Assembly (NCBI GenBank): GCA_013397455.1
Contig: VYZB01000077.1
Coordinates: 325,729-389,728 of the forward strand
Direction: 5' to 3'
Origin: Crotophaga sulcirostris
Lineage: Eukaryota; Chordata; Aves; Cuculiformes; Crotophagidae
Length of the DNA: 64,000 nt
Shown: positions 23,820 through 35,472 of the stretch, in pieces
How positions within the stretch are numbered: the stretch's first letter is position 1
Layout of the letters: each line of letters starts with the position of its first letter
Made by a program: the position numbers and the translations under genes
Notes under the pieces: generated by a model
Told to the model about the DNA's origin: nothing
Seen by the model: only the letters and a program-made list of their open reading frames with translations
Databases searched by the model: none

Positions 23820-24918
23820 GTAAGCTGATCCAGGTATAGTTTCTTTAGTGTTCAGATGAATCTTTACAATGACTTGTTAATTTAAAAAAAAAAAANNNNN
23901 NNNNNNNNNNNNNNNNNNNNNNNNNNNNNNNNNNNNNNNNNNNNAAAAAATCCCATAGAAAAATTTTTTGCCTAAATATACTGAGTTTCTTTAACTGAGC
24001 TCAGAATTAGTGATGTGTTGGTCAATGATATAAAAGCTCAGAAAAGAACATGTCTATTTTGTCAAATTCGGAGCATATCTTTTATAGAGAAGTTTTAGTG
24101 GTGCAGGAAGGTCTCCCAAGTGTATTTCTCTTCCCTAGAACAGAATGTCTTTAGACTGCTTGGCAGTATTTGGTGTTTCCTTTGTAGCCTAATAAATGCT
24201 GTAGTTCCTATGCTGAACTGGATATAAAATATAGAAATGTTACCCTGAAATTTAAGCAAGAAATGACATTGTGTCTTAGGGATAAATACAAATACATTGG
24301 AAAAGAAATAGCAGAAAGTTTAAAAAATAGTAAGGCAATATTCATGAAGTAAGTGGTCTAAGAGAAGGAAAACAAAATCCTTAAAGGGGGAGGAAAGGTG
24401 TTCTTTGGGTGTGCTCTGAGAGTGACCTTCATTATTGTGAGAAAAATATAAAACACTGGGAAGAAGCAGCGAGAAGCAAGTGGAGACCACAGGGTTTCAG
24501 CTGCTGTGTTTATCTTTCAACTCTTACGCTATCAACTTCTGCTTCAAAGTGTCAAGAAACCATTCTGAAAGAGCAGTCAGTTCCTGGAAGCAGCATACTC
24601 CTGACAGTAAACTGGTGACATGGAATATGTAGCATATGTAGATGTCCTCCTACACTGTCATCTTTTATAGAGACGTTTTGCAAAGAGAGAGTTGTATTTT
24701 TTTTAAATTGCATGTAATCAAAATGTTTATTGTAAAATGCATATTCTCATATGATTAATATAGAAATGGTATTTAAACACTGTATTTGGCATATGTGCAG
24801 AAATTATTTTTTAACCAAAGTATTTTATTTTCTAAGCATGCTGCTGCTTTTGAAAATCTTTGCAAAGTTGTGAAGAATACATTTCTCCACAAAAACTTTA
24901 CAGACTCTTTATTTACAG
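23820..24918 (+). other. STAU2: STAU2 intron after the leader exon (1,099 bp)
   Basis: GT at 23,820 and AG at 24,917-24,918. It contains a short gap (23,896-23,944) set in a poly(A) tract and otherwise unremarkable AT-rich sequence. A 69-codon open frame at 24,409-24,618 has no recognisable similarity. Confidence 0.85.
23896..23944. other. Assembly gap of 49 N inside a poly(A) run
   Basis: N-run flanked on both sides by A homopolymer, about 75 bp after the leader exon donor. The gap probably reflects an unresolved poly(A) tract. Confidence 1.
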
Positions 24919-25049
24919 CTCCTCTACAAGATAACATGGCAAACCCCAAAGAGAAAACTCCAATGTGTCTGGTAAATGAGTTAGCCCGTTTCAATAGAAT
25001 TCAACCCCAGTATAAGCTTCTGAATGAAAGAGGGCCTGCTCATGCCAAG
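24919..25049 (+). CDS. STAU2: STAU2 exon encoding the first half of dsRBD1
   Basis: Acceptor TTTATTTACAG|CT with AG at 24,917-24,918; donor CCAAG|GTAAGG with GT at 25,050. The reading enters in phase 1, gives A-P-L-Q-D-N, then reaches ATG 24,936, the usual start of long STAU2 isoforms (MANPKEKTPMCLVNELARFN). The 38 codons from that Met hold helix 1 of dsRBD1 (CLVNELARFN), the QPQYKLLNERGP stretch and the GPAHAK loop that contacts the RNA minor groove in dsRBDs. It ends in phase 0. In-frame sequence runs without a stop through the junction with the leader exon, so both ATG 23,621 and ATG 24,936 are compatible with the frame. The exon is very similar to the mammalian sequence, with only conservative changes. 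Confidence 0.97.
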
Positions 25050-28000
25050 GTAAGGTCACAGTTCCAGGTGATGAGCCATACCTTAAATGCTGAACAGATA
25101 ATGTCATGGTCTGGATGAGTGTGCTTGTCGAACGCAGCCACATTTCTACTGTAAGGGATTTCTTACTCTTCTGTATTTTGATTTCTTTTTTTTTTAACGC
25201 TTTCAGGAAGTGGATCTGTATTTCTTTTGAAGCCCAGTTGATCATTTTGTACCATTTTGTACCTTACTTTGGCTTCTACCTTTGAGTTTATATTTGTTCA
25301 CCTATATAAAGACCTTGTGAAGATCTTTCCAGGGTTATTGCCACTCTTTCTTAATCCTTATGGAGTGTTTGCTTTTTAAGCTATATGAAGCCTTCTATGC
25401 AGTTGGCATAGTTCTGATAACTACCTCTGCATTTTTTTTATTGTAGTGTAGGCAACAACAAAGCTAGATTGTGCCATTTTTTTAAAGTGCTTACTGATAC
25501 GATTCTGTGTCCATAAAGTTGATAGCATTTATATCATGTCTTTGGATCTTGCATTATAAGGCACAAACATTATTATTGTTCCTTCCTTAAAATTCTGTGC
25601 AACTTTAAGATTTATGGTGGTATTACAACTCCTAATATGATTATAGCATTAAAATTTCTAGTGAACTCATGGTTAATTCTGCTCAGTTCTCATTTCAATT
25701 TGGATATCGAACTTAATTTCATACACAGAGGGATATTCTCATGATAATAATTTTCGTATATAATTTTGAGTTTCCTTCCTAGTTAGGAGCAATCTGGGAG
25801 AGAAAAAAAAAGCCTGAAAAAACTCTGAAAGAGAAAATACTGTAATTAATAGCTCGCTTGTACTCAACCTTCCTAGAATAGCAAAACTGTGCAAGACATA
25901 AGTGGGATCACAGGACAGAATAGTAATAGTTTCAGCTGGTTGTGGACCATTTCTCTGCCCTTACCCCTTTGTTTCTCAATTGCACGTTTTGTTATTAGCT
26001 AGCACAGAGTTGATGCAAACCGCTGACCTGTTTTGGCTGGTGTTCATCCATCTCTTGTACTGTGGAAATGATGTCGGCAGGTGCAGGGCTCCTGACAACC
26101 AGCAAGCTTTTAGTATCCCTCATTGCCAATAGAAACTGAAGTGCTCTTCCTCTTCCTGCAAGCATTTGACACCACAGGATACACTTGTTTAATTGGTTTA
26201 GATTGTGGCATGTTATATCTGTTTGGCTTTCTGCAACTTTTCACTGTTGTGTTGTATATTTGTTTCATTACCTTTTTTTCCTTTATTGTGAAATAAGATG
26301 TGCTTTGATTGTACACAGAGTTGTGGTTTCAGTTGTTCATATTCCTCCTCAGTAAAGATGTTAGACTTATATTACATGCGCAGTACACGTTAAATTTTAG
26401 CAGCATAAGAAATAGTTCACATATATTTGTTATTTTTAAAGGAACTAATATAATTGAAATGAATTTACGCTGCATTAGCTGCGTTTTATAAAGTCAGATT
26501 TTCAATGGATTTCTTAATTTTTCAGTTTTTCAATTTACCTCTTACTGTTTTTAACTATGCTCATAGTGGTCAAAATAGCTGTGCTCTGTAGACTGTTGCT
26601 CAGAAGGGTATTAATCCCCAAGACTGGACACTTTTAAGATTCAGCTGGATAGGGTGCTGGGCCATCTTGCCTGGACCATGCTTGGACCACTCCATATCAA
26701 GAAATTAAATTTCAGTTCCTTTAGTAATAAGGATGTATATTTGTAGATAATATATGTAATCATGGATATTTAGCTCTAACACCAGCTTAGCTTTCACATG
26801 GGGATAAGGAATTGACAGAATGCAAAATTAAGAAACTATACCTCTCTTACCCCTTGTCCATGAGGAAATGGCCATGACTGTTGTGGAAAAACATGACATA
26901 GCAGTAGGAACTGTGATACGGACACTTGCTCTGTGCTTCTGAAAATTACACTAGGCCAAAACTCAGGCTTGTAATTAAGATACTGATATGTATTTGTAGC
27001 ATTCAGTTCATGTGCAGTGTGTGCACTTGTTTGGGGCTGAGTTGGGAGGCACGCACATACTTGTATTCGAATGGTCATTTGCAAGTACATGCTAAATGAA
27101 AAGAAGGACAAATTGAAAGGTTGGCTGTCATGTCTGTCTGGTCCTGGATTTAGCAAGTTTAAATAATTTGAAAAATTATACAGCAGATAACTATCCAAAT
27201 GAAAATTTTACTTTATATAGTGCTCACACTGCTATGTAGATTTCTTTAGGTTGACTCAAATAAGTTAGTGTGTTTTCTGAGGGGGGCACATCTTTGTTTA
27301 CTGTGTGTATCTGACTATTAAATCCTGCCTTACATGTATGGAATTGAGACAGAAAAGGTGTTGAGTTCTTAGGCTTTCTCCTCTCATTCTTAGGTGCTCA
27401 AATTTAAACAGAACATGTATGTATCATACTGAAGATAGACTCTGTGTAATATCTTAAATAGGTGTTGAGTTTTATCTTCACAACTTGGACAACATAGATA
27501 CTGCTTGAAATAATCCTTTATTGCAGACTTTGAGCTATATATCATGTTTATCAGTATTCAGTTTATGAACTCTTTGAGTTTTTACAGTTCTTGTCTACAC
27601 TATAGAGCCCACATTAAATAACTGCAGTTTCATTAAAAAAGTTAACAATTCCTTTCTTTCTTACAACTCATACATTCAAAAATACAAAGTGACTGTGCCC
27701 TGACAGTACACATTATTTTCAGAAATTACGTTGTGTGAGAAATTCTTTCACTGTGTAAAAATATTTGAGCCAAATTCTCCGCTACCTTGAAGGAGTGTGC
27801 AGTCATTTATATAAATTCAGAATTATTACAAAATTACTTTTTTTTATTAGCTTTCTTTAGCTGTTTTCTACTGGTAAAAGTGACTAAACGTGTTCAAATG
27901 TGTAAAGAAATGTGGTCATAACTGACCTATATACAGTCTTTAAAAAGCAGAGGATCAGTTTGAAGTTATTATTACTTGGTTTAAGTAGTATTCTGTTCTT

Positions 28001-28224
28001 TGATAGTTGACATTAACATTATGCTATTTTACTTGGTCATTTAAAAGGCCAAATGTTGCCCACTGATAAGGACCACTGATCTCTGTAAGGATCAGATGTG
28101 TTGTCTAGGATTTTTTTTTAATGAAAAGAGAACGGAGTTCTTTCAGTCCTGGAATTTTTTTTACAGATTTGTCTAATTTGCAGTGATATTCTTGCCAGTG
28201 TTTACCTGTTCTTTGTCTTTGAAG
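25050..28224 (+). other. STAU2: STAU2 intron within dsRBD1 (3,175 bp)
   Basis: GT at 25,050-25,051 and AG at 28,223-28,224. AT-rich, with one weak CR1-like tail at about 26,620-26,700. No coding exon is recognised; the 120-codon minus-strand frame at 26,836-27,198 has no family similarity that I can see. Short STAU2 isoforms in mammals use an alternative MLQINQ start joined to the next exon; I could not find that short exon here. Confidence 0.85.
26620..26700 (+). mobile_element. Short CR1-like tail fragment
   Basis: The run 'cagctggatagggtgctggg' followed by 'ccatcttgcctggaccatgc' resembles the CR1 3' region ('aggctggacagggtgctgggccatcttgtctagg'). It is about 80 bp with no clear ends, so the assignment is moderate. 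Confidence 0.5.
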
Positions 28225-28384
28225 ATGTTCACAGTGCAACTGACCCTTGGGGAACAGACCTGGGAAGCTGAAGGAAGCAGTATTAAAAAGGCCCAACATG
28301 CTGCTGCTAGCAAAGCATTGAGTGAAACTACCCTACCCAAACCAACGCCTAGACCACCCAAAAATAATGTTAACAATAATCCAG
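28225..28384 (+). CDS. STAU2: STAU2 exon encoding the second half of dsRBD1 and linker
   Basis: Acceptor TTCTTTGTCTTTGAAG|ATG with AG at 28,223-28,224; donor CCAG|GTATGA with GT at 28,385. It encodes 53 codons plus one base, starting MFTVQLTLGEQTWEAEGSSI. This gives the dsRBD1 beta strands and the third RNA-contact motif, SSIKKAQHAAASKAL on helix 2, followed by a Pro/Asn-rich linker ending VNNNP-G. The first codon of the exon is itself ATG, which matches the known short mammalian STAU2 isoforms in which dsRBD1 lacks its first helix. The frame is also open a little upstream into the intron (to 28,183), so retention of the intron end would not break it. Against human, the stretch after KKAQ and the PKPTPRPPK linker are the most divergent parts. 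Confidence 0.97.
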
Positions 28385-30627
28385 GTATGACATTTTCCTC
28401 TGTGTGTTAAATCATGCTGAAGTGTTGGAGTACTATACCACTAATAACTTATATCATGCTAAATTTATTTGTTAGAGATTGAGAATCAACGTCGCTGTCT
28501 TATAGGTATAATGTGAGTTTGCACAAGAGAATTTTTAATGTGCATACCTAAAATAATCAAATTGTAAGTGAATATATTATTTAGATAAAGCTCAGATGTA
28601 TACAAAGTGATTGTGTTGATCAATAGTAGACAGAAAGGACAAAACCAGATTGAATTGGACCATTATTAGCATCCATTTTTCCCAAAGGGCTATTTTAGCT
28701 AATTTTCTATTGAATTTGGAAATTTTATCCAGTCCAATTCTGTGAAATTTTATCTGTGGTGTAAATAAAATATCAGGATTTGGCATGAGAGCTTTGACAG
28801 GTAATTTCCTAAATTGTGAGTTTTCATTCATACCAACCTGTGCTTTCGAAAAGCTTTCAGATGGCTTTAGAAACTGTTGTTTGAGTAATAGAAGGAAAGT
28901 ATATTGCTGTCATGCGTCCTTCATTTTGAGGTGATACTTGTGAGTTGCCTTCTGTGCATGCAACACCTTTTGAGGTATACATCTCAACTACGTGCTCAGT
29001 GGTCTGTTCTGTCTTGTTCCATAAATTAAAAAGATATTTTAAATACAATTCAAGCTAATAGAAAAGAAAGTACATTTTCCCTTTTTTCTTTTTTCCTCTC
29101 CTTTTTTTCCCTTTTTCCTTCTTCCCTTTTTATATCCCTCTTCCCCTTCTTCCCCCCCATTTTTAAAAGTCATCTTCAACCACTTTATCTACAGAATTAC
29201 TCCATTTTAATAATCTTCTCTATGTTGGGGGTTGAAGGGGGAAAGCAAGACTAAATTTCCTTTAGAGCTCGTGAGTATTATCCTGAGTGTTAGCCACTAC
29301 GAATTGTTTGAGAGTGGTTGTGGTGGTATTCTCTTGCTCCTTTGGCCATCAGAGCATTGTTTCTCCAGATCTGGGACATTGGTCTTGCCCTGTGTCCCTC
29401 ACAGTCCCTGTGACTTTGACTGGCTCAGACCTCTACAAAAAGGGATCTGAGTTTGATTCTTTACATTGCAGAGTATTACTCAGCTTCTAGAGTTTTTTGG
29501 CTTTGAGTATATTCTTAAAGGGAAAAGTAGATAATGAAAAAATAGTCTTGAAAAGAATTCATTAAAATGGTATCACTTAACACTGTAATTTTGCTCCAAG
29601 AAAGGTGTATTGTATATGCTCAGGTATCTTCTAATAAAAATGACAGTTTGCATTTTTATTATCTAGTTGAAATCATAGTCATTGCTTTCTTTGGAAAATA
29701 TAAAGATTGTTGTTGATAGAAGTTTTTTATGCAATACTTAGGTGCTAAATGATAAAAATTTTTAACAAAGCCTCAATGGCAGACTGGTAAATTTATCAAA
29801 ACTATTTTAAGGCTATATTCATTTGAACCTCATATAAAAATATTTTGAGAAAATATTAACTCCTTTTTATTGGAATGTACATCTAGCTCATTTAGGATTT
29901 TCTTACAGCAAGTGGGGAATACTGTAACTGAACATTTTATTTAAAGAAAATTATTAATAAATGAAGTCACAGTGTAGCTTTCTATTTAGCGTTTTGCAGA
30001 CCGTACAAGTAGGCAAGTGCTGGCTGCTTTCGATATTTGTATTCTGTCACCAGTAGATGGCTGTAGTGATAGTGATTACCAGAGCTTGTATTTTCATTAG
30101 TTTTTAGTCATAGTCTTAGATTTTGAAGTCTTGCAAATAAAACATTTTTTCTAACTTGTTGTAAGATTTCCAAATGACTGCAGTAATGCAAATTACTGCT
30201 TGCTTGTTTCAGTGCCTCTTTGCTCCATTTGAGCTTTTATTTAATGATATTCATTGAGAAGAGACATTATTCTTTTATCTTTGTCATTTCAGAAAGTGTC
30301 ATAATATATTATAAGCACTTTGGAAACATGAATAACCAGCTTAATTATAGTGCTTTCTCTTTCATATGTGAAGATTAATCTACTGAAACTGCATGGAGAT
30401 GCTCTGAGATATATGTTTAAACGTTCTTTTTCATTACTTGTGATAAAGTTGACATCTATATTCCCATCTTATAGACACACTGAAATGTCATTGTAGTTTC
30501 TTCTTTTTCAATTTAAGAGCCAAATAATATCATGCAACTCTCTCGTTGTTGCTTGTCTCAGTCCTGCTTGTGTGATTTGCAGTATTTGTGGTTTAAGTGC
30601 TTTACGTGTGTTCTTTGTTTTTTGCAG
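28385..30627 (+). other. STAU2: STAU2 intron between dsRBD1 and dsRBD2 (2,243 bp)
   Basis: GT at 28,385 and AG at 30,626-30,627 after a TTCTTTGTTTTTTGCAG tract. It holds a 90-bp pyrimidine tract (29,075-29,164). No gene or known repeat is seen otherwise. Confidence 0.85.
29075..29164 (+). repeat. STAU2: 90-bp polypyrimidine tract in a STAU2 intron
   Basis: All bases are C or T except A at 29,132, 29,134 and 29,159. It contains many CTTT, TTCC and TCTC words, the type of sequence that polypyrimidine-tract-binding proteins recognise in RNA. It is not attached to a nearby exon. Confidence 0.85.
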
Positions 30628-30763
30628 GCAGTATAACTCCAACAGTGGAGCTGAATGGTCTGGCTATGAAAAGAGGAGAGCCTGCCATCTACAGGCCATT
30701 AGATCCAAAGCCACTTCCCAATTATAGAGCAAATTACAATTTCCGGGGCATGTACAATCAGAG
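30628..30763 (+). CDS. STAU2: STAU2 exon encoding the start of dsRBD2 and its proline-rich insert
   Basis: Acceptor TTTTTTGCAG|GC with AG at 30,626-30,627; the donor is AG|GTTTGT with GT at 30,764, a weak match to GTAAGT. It completes the split Gly codon, encodes SITPTVELNGLAMKRGEPAI and continues through YRPLDPKPLPNYRANYNFRG to MYNQ, then leaves two bases of an Arg codon. The segment holds helix 1 of dsRBD2 (TPTVELNGLAMKRG) and the Pro/Tyr/Asn-rich insert that splits this domain in Staufen proteins. Compared with human STAU2 only about one residue differs (PLPN for PFPN). The entry phase (1) equals that of the dsRBD1 exon at 24,919, so it can also accept the leader exon directly. Confidence 0.98.
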
Positions 30764-33700
30764 GTTTGTACTATTTTTGTTATTTGATGTTTTTTAGCCT
30801 TTGCTTATCAATGTGTTCTAAATATTTATGAACTTCCTAGGTTATTTCAGAGTGAAATAAAACTAAGGTTTTACTAGGGAAAACCTCTGCAGCCTTCTTT
30901 AGAAACACAGGTATTTGCTTTCTAAAAGATGATGTGCCCTAAGCATGTCACAAGGAATAAAGACGTGTAAGCCAACTGTTTCTACCTTTGTAATGTGCAT
31001 ACTGGAGTTACAGTCCGCAGTTATGGAAGTGAGGAGGAACAACATTAACTTCAGAGAGAGGTTAAATTTAAAATTTAGGTGGGTGGAGCAGTTTTCCTAA
31101 TTGATTATCCAAATATTCATTCTTCAATTTTTGAATCATATTAATCTTCGGAATATGTACAATTTTAGTACAGATAGAAACACTGTTGTAGCTCATTCAT
31201 TACTTAAACATATTTGTGGAATCAAAACCCTAAAACAATTAGCAGTTTGCTAACTTTTAAGATTTTATTTCATTTCTTAGAAAAAAAATAGTACATCTAG
31301 TGTAATCTTTAAAAAGTTTGCTTATTTGGGAGCTTTCTTTCATGGGACCCATATTCCCATATTAGTGTCAAATGGTACATGAACTTTATTATTTTGCACG
31401 CATTGAGTAATCAAGGGCATTTGATTTTTCCGATCTCAAAGCAAACAGGCAGGGTGGGACAGAAGGCCAGAATCTCTGCTTGCCTGCTTCATTGTGCTTA
31501 ATTGAGTGCAGTTGCCCGGGCAGGATGGCTAATAATACCGTGGCTGGTAAATTGATAAATAACTAAAACTAAATAGTGCATAACTAGATATTCTTGTCTG
31601 TCTACATAAACACATAACCGCTGTTCGTACCCCAACTCACACACAAATACCAGAGTAAGGAGGAAACAGAGGAATGATTCCATATAATACAGTTTTGGGA
31701 CTACTCGCTCTGTACCTCCTGCACCTCCACCGAAGGGGAGTCTGGAGACACATTCTAGAGCTGTTATAATAATGAGCAAAGGCCTGAATATGAAGCATAT
31801 GCTTTACTACTATATTATGTTCCTGTAGTGTATGTTACATTTATTACCTTCTAAAGTAACTTACTGCTATGTTATATTTAGCATTCCTTTGCTGATTTTT
31901 AGATTGGAAGGGTTTTTGGAGCTCCCAACTAAATGCAGACCTTATAGACTGTTTAAAAATAAGATCTGAAAAATAATGTAGGTAGTATGCTGTAATCAGT
32001 ATTTTTCATTTTCATCAGTCTCTGACTGTAGATTATTTGCTGTCAAAACAGTTACAAAATACACTAAGTTGGAAGATGTTTTTGTCTTTTATACTGTGAC
32101 TGAATTCCCTTTATTGATCTCTTATTTTTTAAAAGAGTGCTTTTGAAATAGGTGAAGATACAGATTAAGATTAAGAGATTGTGTTAGGGAACTTTGATTC
32201 TGGCAAGGTGAGTGACTTGAGTTAAAATTAAAGTGTTAAGTTCATCCCAGGGCATATCTTTAGTCTAGTTAAGTCTTGTATTTCAAATGGTACAAAAGAT
32301 CCTTTTCAGTAACTCATGGAAATGTAGTCTTAAGAGTTGCTATTTATATGCAAAGTTGAGGGCTAGCTTCCATGTCAGGCTAAGATGATTTCTGTTGAGG
32401 TGGCAGTAATTCCTCCTCCTTCTTTGACCCCAGCCTTTGTGTCCCTGTGAGTTTTCTGGCTCCAGCACTGGGTTCAGCTGCTCGGAAATGAATCAATTTT
32501 GAGGGAAAGAGGGAGGGAGAAGTTACTGCTAGACTTACAAGTGTACTTAAACACCTCCTCATCTGGTCACGCAGAATCTTGTGCCCTCACCAGAGAGGGG
32601 GCAGGAATGTGTGTTTGGAAGTTAGGGGCAGCTTGGGTTGATTTAAACATGTCAAGAACTACATTCTCACATGCTGTAGAGCCTATTTATATGGGCAGTG
32701 TGTTACTCGGAGGATGTTGAAACTGGTCTACATGCAAAGTGCAAAGATCCGTTTGCAGGATCTGCAGCTGGCGGCGTAAATTGATACTGAAGGTGAAAGT
32801 TCCTTGCATGGAAAAAGGGAAAGCCCACAAGTAAGAGGAAAAAAGGAGAAAGGGGAACATCTTCCCATTGGCTAGCTTGGAGGGGAAGTGGTGGGGTTTC
32901 GCAGACAGGCATCCTCCTCTGGGTGTCCTTTCCCGTGCAGCAAGTGTTCCCCATAACACTTTCCCATAGTAATTCTATGGTTTTCATCAGGACATGCTCA
33001 AGCTCCCTGTTTCTTGTTCCTGCTTAAGATAGTGTTGCATCACAGCAGGTGTTGAATGCTGGCTGATTATTAAGCTTTGTGCAAGCATGTTACTGGGCTC
33101 CATAATGTATACCAAAAGGTGCTGCCAAGGAGTAGGAAAAGGGCAGGGGAGAGAAGGGCTATGGTGCAGTATAGATACAAGGCTGTCAATTTGTACGTAT
33201 TTGCAAGTGAAGGGCCTTGAGAATAACAGCAGGGGAAAAATACAACCAGATAAACTCTGGAGAGCGCTGGCTGGGTGCCTTAGTTTTAGGGTTACTGAGC
33301 TGCAAGTCAGAGGAAGGTGACAGAATGGCAAATACGAAACTCTTAGCACGGCAGAGGGTGAGGCATCTAAGGCAGCGTGACGCCAGGGTAAGGTGTTAGT
33401 CTTCTGAACCTTTTCCTGTGCTCAGTTAGAAAGTGCAGGGCGAGTTTGCTTAAGGTTATTTAAGTAGATGAACTACAGTCCAGCTTGAGAGTAAATAAGG
33501 TATGGATGTATGAAGCTGGCTCTTTACTCAAGCTAGTGAATGCAATTCTCACTAGATTAATAATGTTGGGCCGTTGCCGTTACACTGTGCCTGGATCCAA
33601 GCTGACCAAGTCTGTGTGATGCTGAGCTGGGTCATGTGAAGTTACCAGCTGAGGTCTCTGGTAGGTTCAGTGTCTGCATACTGCAGTTTATTTCGCAGTA

Positions 33701-35337
33701 TAGATAAGAACTTCCAACTTTTTTCATCTCATTCTGATGAGACCGCTTGGGGATCCTCTCTGGATTTTCTTTATTCAAGTAAAATCCATTGCAAGTTTGG
33801 TACTAGGAAGCTTGATGACCTCTGATAAGGCAAAGCTTTTAAAAAATGCTGTCAACCCTGAATCCAGCTATGGTAGACAACTGTTTAAAAAAAAAAATTT
33901 TCTATATTACTAACAGATTATAGTAAAGGAAAAAAACATTTTGACACTAAGAATTTACGTCTTGTTTCCTACCATTTGAATGCCTCACAAGTTGTAGTTT
34001 TGAGCAATTTTGCAACAAAGGCACATAAGGGCCTTTTGAGTTCAAACAATATACATTACAGAAACAATAAAATTGGTGAACATTGTGTTTTGTATGGCTT
34101 TTTTTAATCTTAAGAGTTTACAGACTGACCCTGGGGAAAGAAATGCTGATGCTTTTGGCGTCTTTGCTAACTGATTTAGGTTGCGTGTTTGTGAGCACAC
34201 CATTTGGCCCAATTCAGTAGAACTGGCACACTACTCGGAAGAGGCCAAGCCTTGAAATGGCAGATCAGTTTTGAGAAATATTGGCAGAGCTGAGGCTGAA
34301 ACATATTCATACAACTCCTATCTGTAGCCAGTGCTAGAACCTGTACTCCCTTGCATCCCTGAGTACACAGTTGGGTTAAACCATGTAAAAAAGGTTAAAA
34401 GGACGACTGTTCAAATTAGAGCAATTAAACAATAAAATATCAGTTCTGACTACAGGGTCATCCAGCTTGCCTTGTTGCCATTGAATGCTGGTTTGGTTTT
34501 TTTATGAGTTTGGGGTTTTTTTCAATGAAAAATTGAAAATAGTAATTCCTGAAGTTTAATTGTCCTGCAATATTTTCAATTATAGAATGTAAGGGACAAA
34601 ATAGAAATGATATCTTACAGACTTACTCAAACTAAGAAATAAAACCACTAGAAACTAAACAGCAGCTTTTGATGTTTGGTATGGAAAATAGTGTCAAAGA
34701 GATCAGAAAACTCAATCCTTGTTTTTGGGAGAATTAGAAGTTATTTGCTTATTATATAAAATTACTTAAAAAAAAAAAAACCACAATCTAGAGTGCTTGA
34801 AAAACCTTTATTAAAAAAAAAAAGGTTTCATAATTAAAAACACTCATGAAACATAGGAGCAAATAAAATACAAAACAATGACAAGCTGAAGGATGGGAGT
34901 AAAGTAATTAAAGCAGTTCCTTGCTTGGTTTCAAGGAATCTGGATGGTGTGCTAGTCACGCAAAGTGGTAGCGTCTCTGGGATAAAGTGCAGCTTCTGTG
35001 CCCTTTGACAGTTTCTGCTGAGCTGAGCCTTCATGTTAATTTTGTTTATGTTTGCTTCCTCCTGTGTATATATTGTGTATTACAAACTAAGGAGAAGATT
35101 ATCACCTTTCTCTTTCGTGCATGGGGAAGAGTACACAGACCATCCCTCTTTTTCTTTTTCTTTACAGTCCTGTCATTCTGAGCACATATTCCTTTAATGG
35201 TAGTGAATGCTTTTATTACCGTGCTGTTTGCAAGACCAAAATCAGAGAAATAGAGAAGCAGCATATTTTTGTCTCTTCTGGGGCCAACCAAGCTGCCTAG
35301 CCACAGAACACAGGGCAACACACACTGTGGGCATGTA

Positions 35338-35472
35338 GTACCAAGTGGCCAAGAAGGCCAATGGTATCCTGGCCTGCATCAGAAATAGTGTGACCAGCAG
35401 GACCAGAGAAATTATCATCCCCTTATACTTGGCACTGGTTAGGCCACACCTTGAGTACTGTGTGCAGTGTAA
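35338..35472 (+). mobile_element. CR1 LINE ORF2 fragment (C-terminal region)
   Basis: The run 'ggccaagaaggccaatggta' through 'gcactggttaggccacaccttgagtactgtgtgcag' is nearly identical in order and wording to the CR1 copy at 51,845-51,970 in this window. It encodes the ...[14 protein letters not shown]... to ...HLEYCVQF segment. It is cut off on both sides. Confidence 0.9.

Noticed and set aside
32380..33349. Cluster of overlapping frames on both strands in the long intron
   Set aside because: Many frames overlap, none recognisable, no consistent splice borders, and the STAU2 frame does not need an exon here.
34766..34825. Poly(A) tracts near 34.77 and 34.81 kb as tails of processed pseudogenes
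   Set aside because: No recognisable coding remnant precedes either tract and no target-site duplication was seen.
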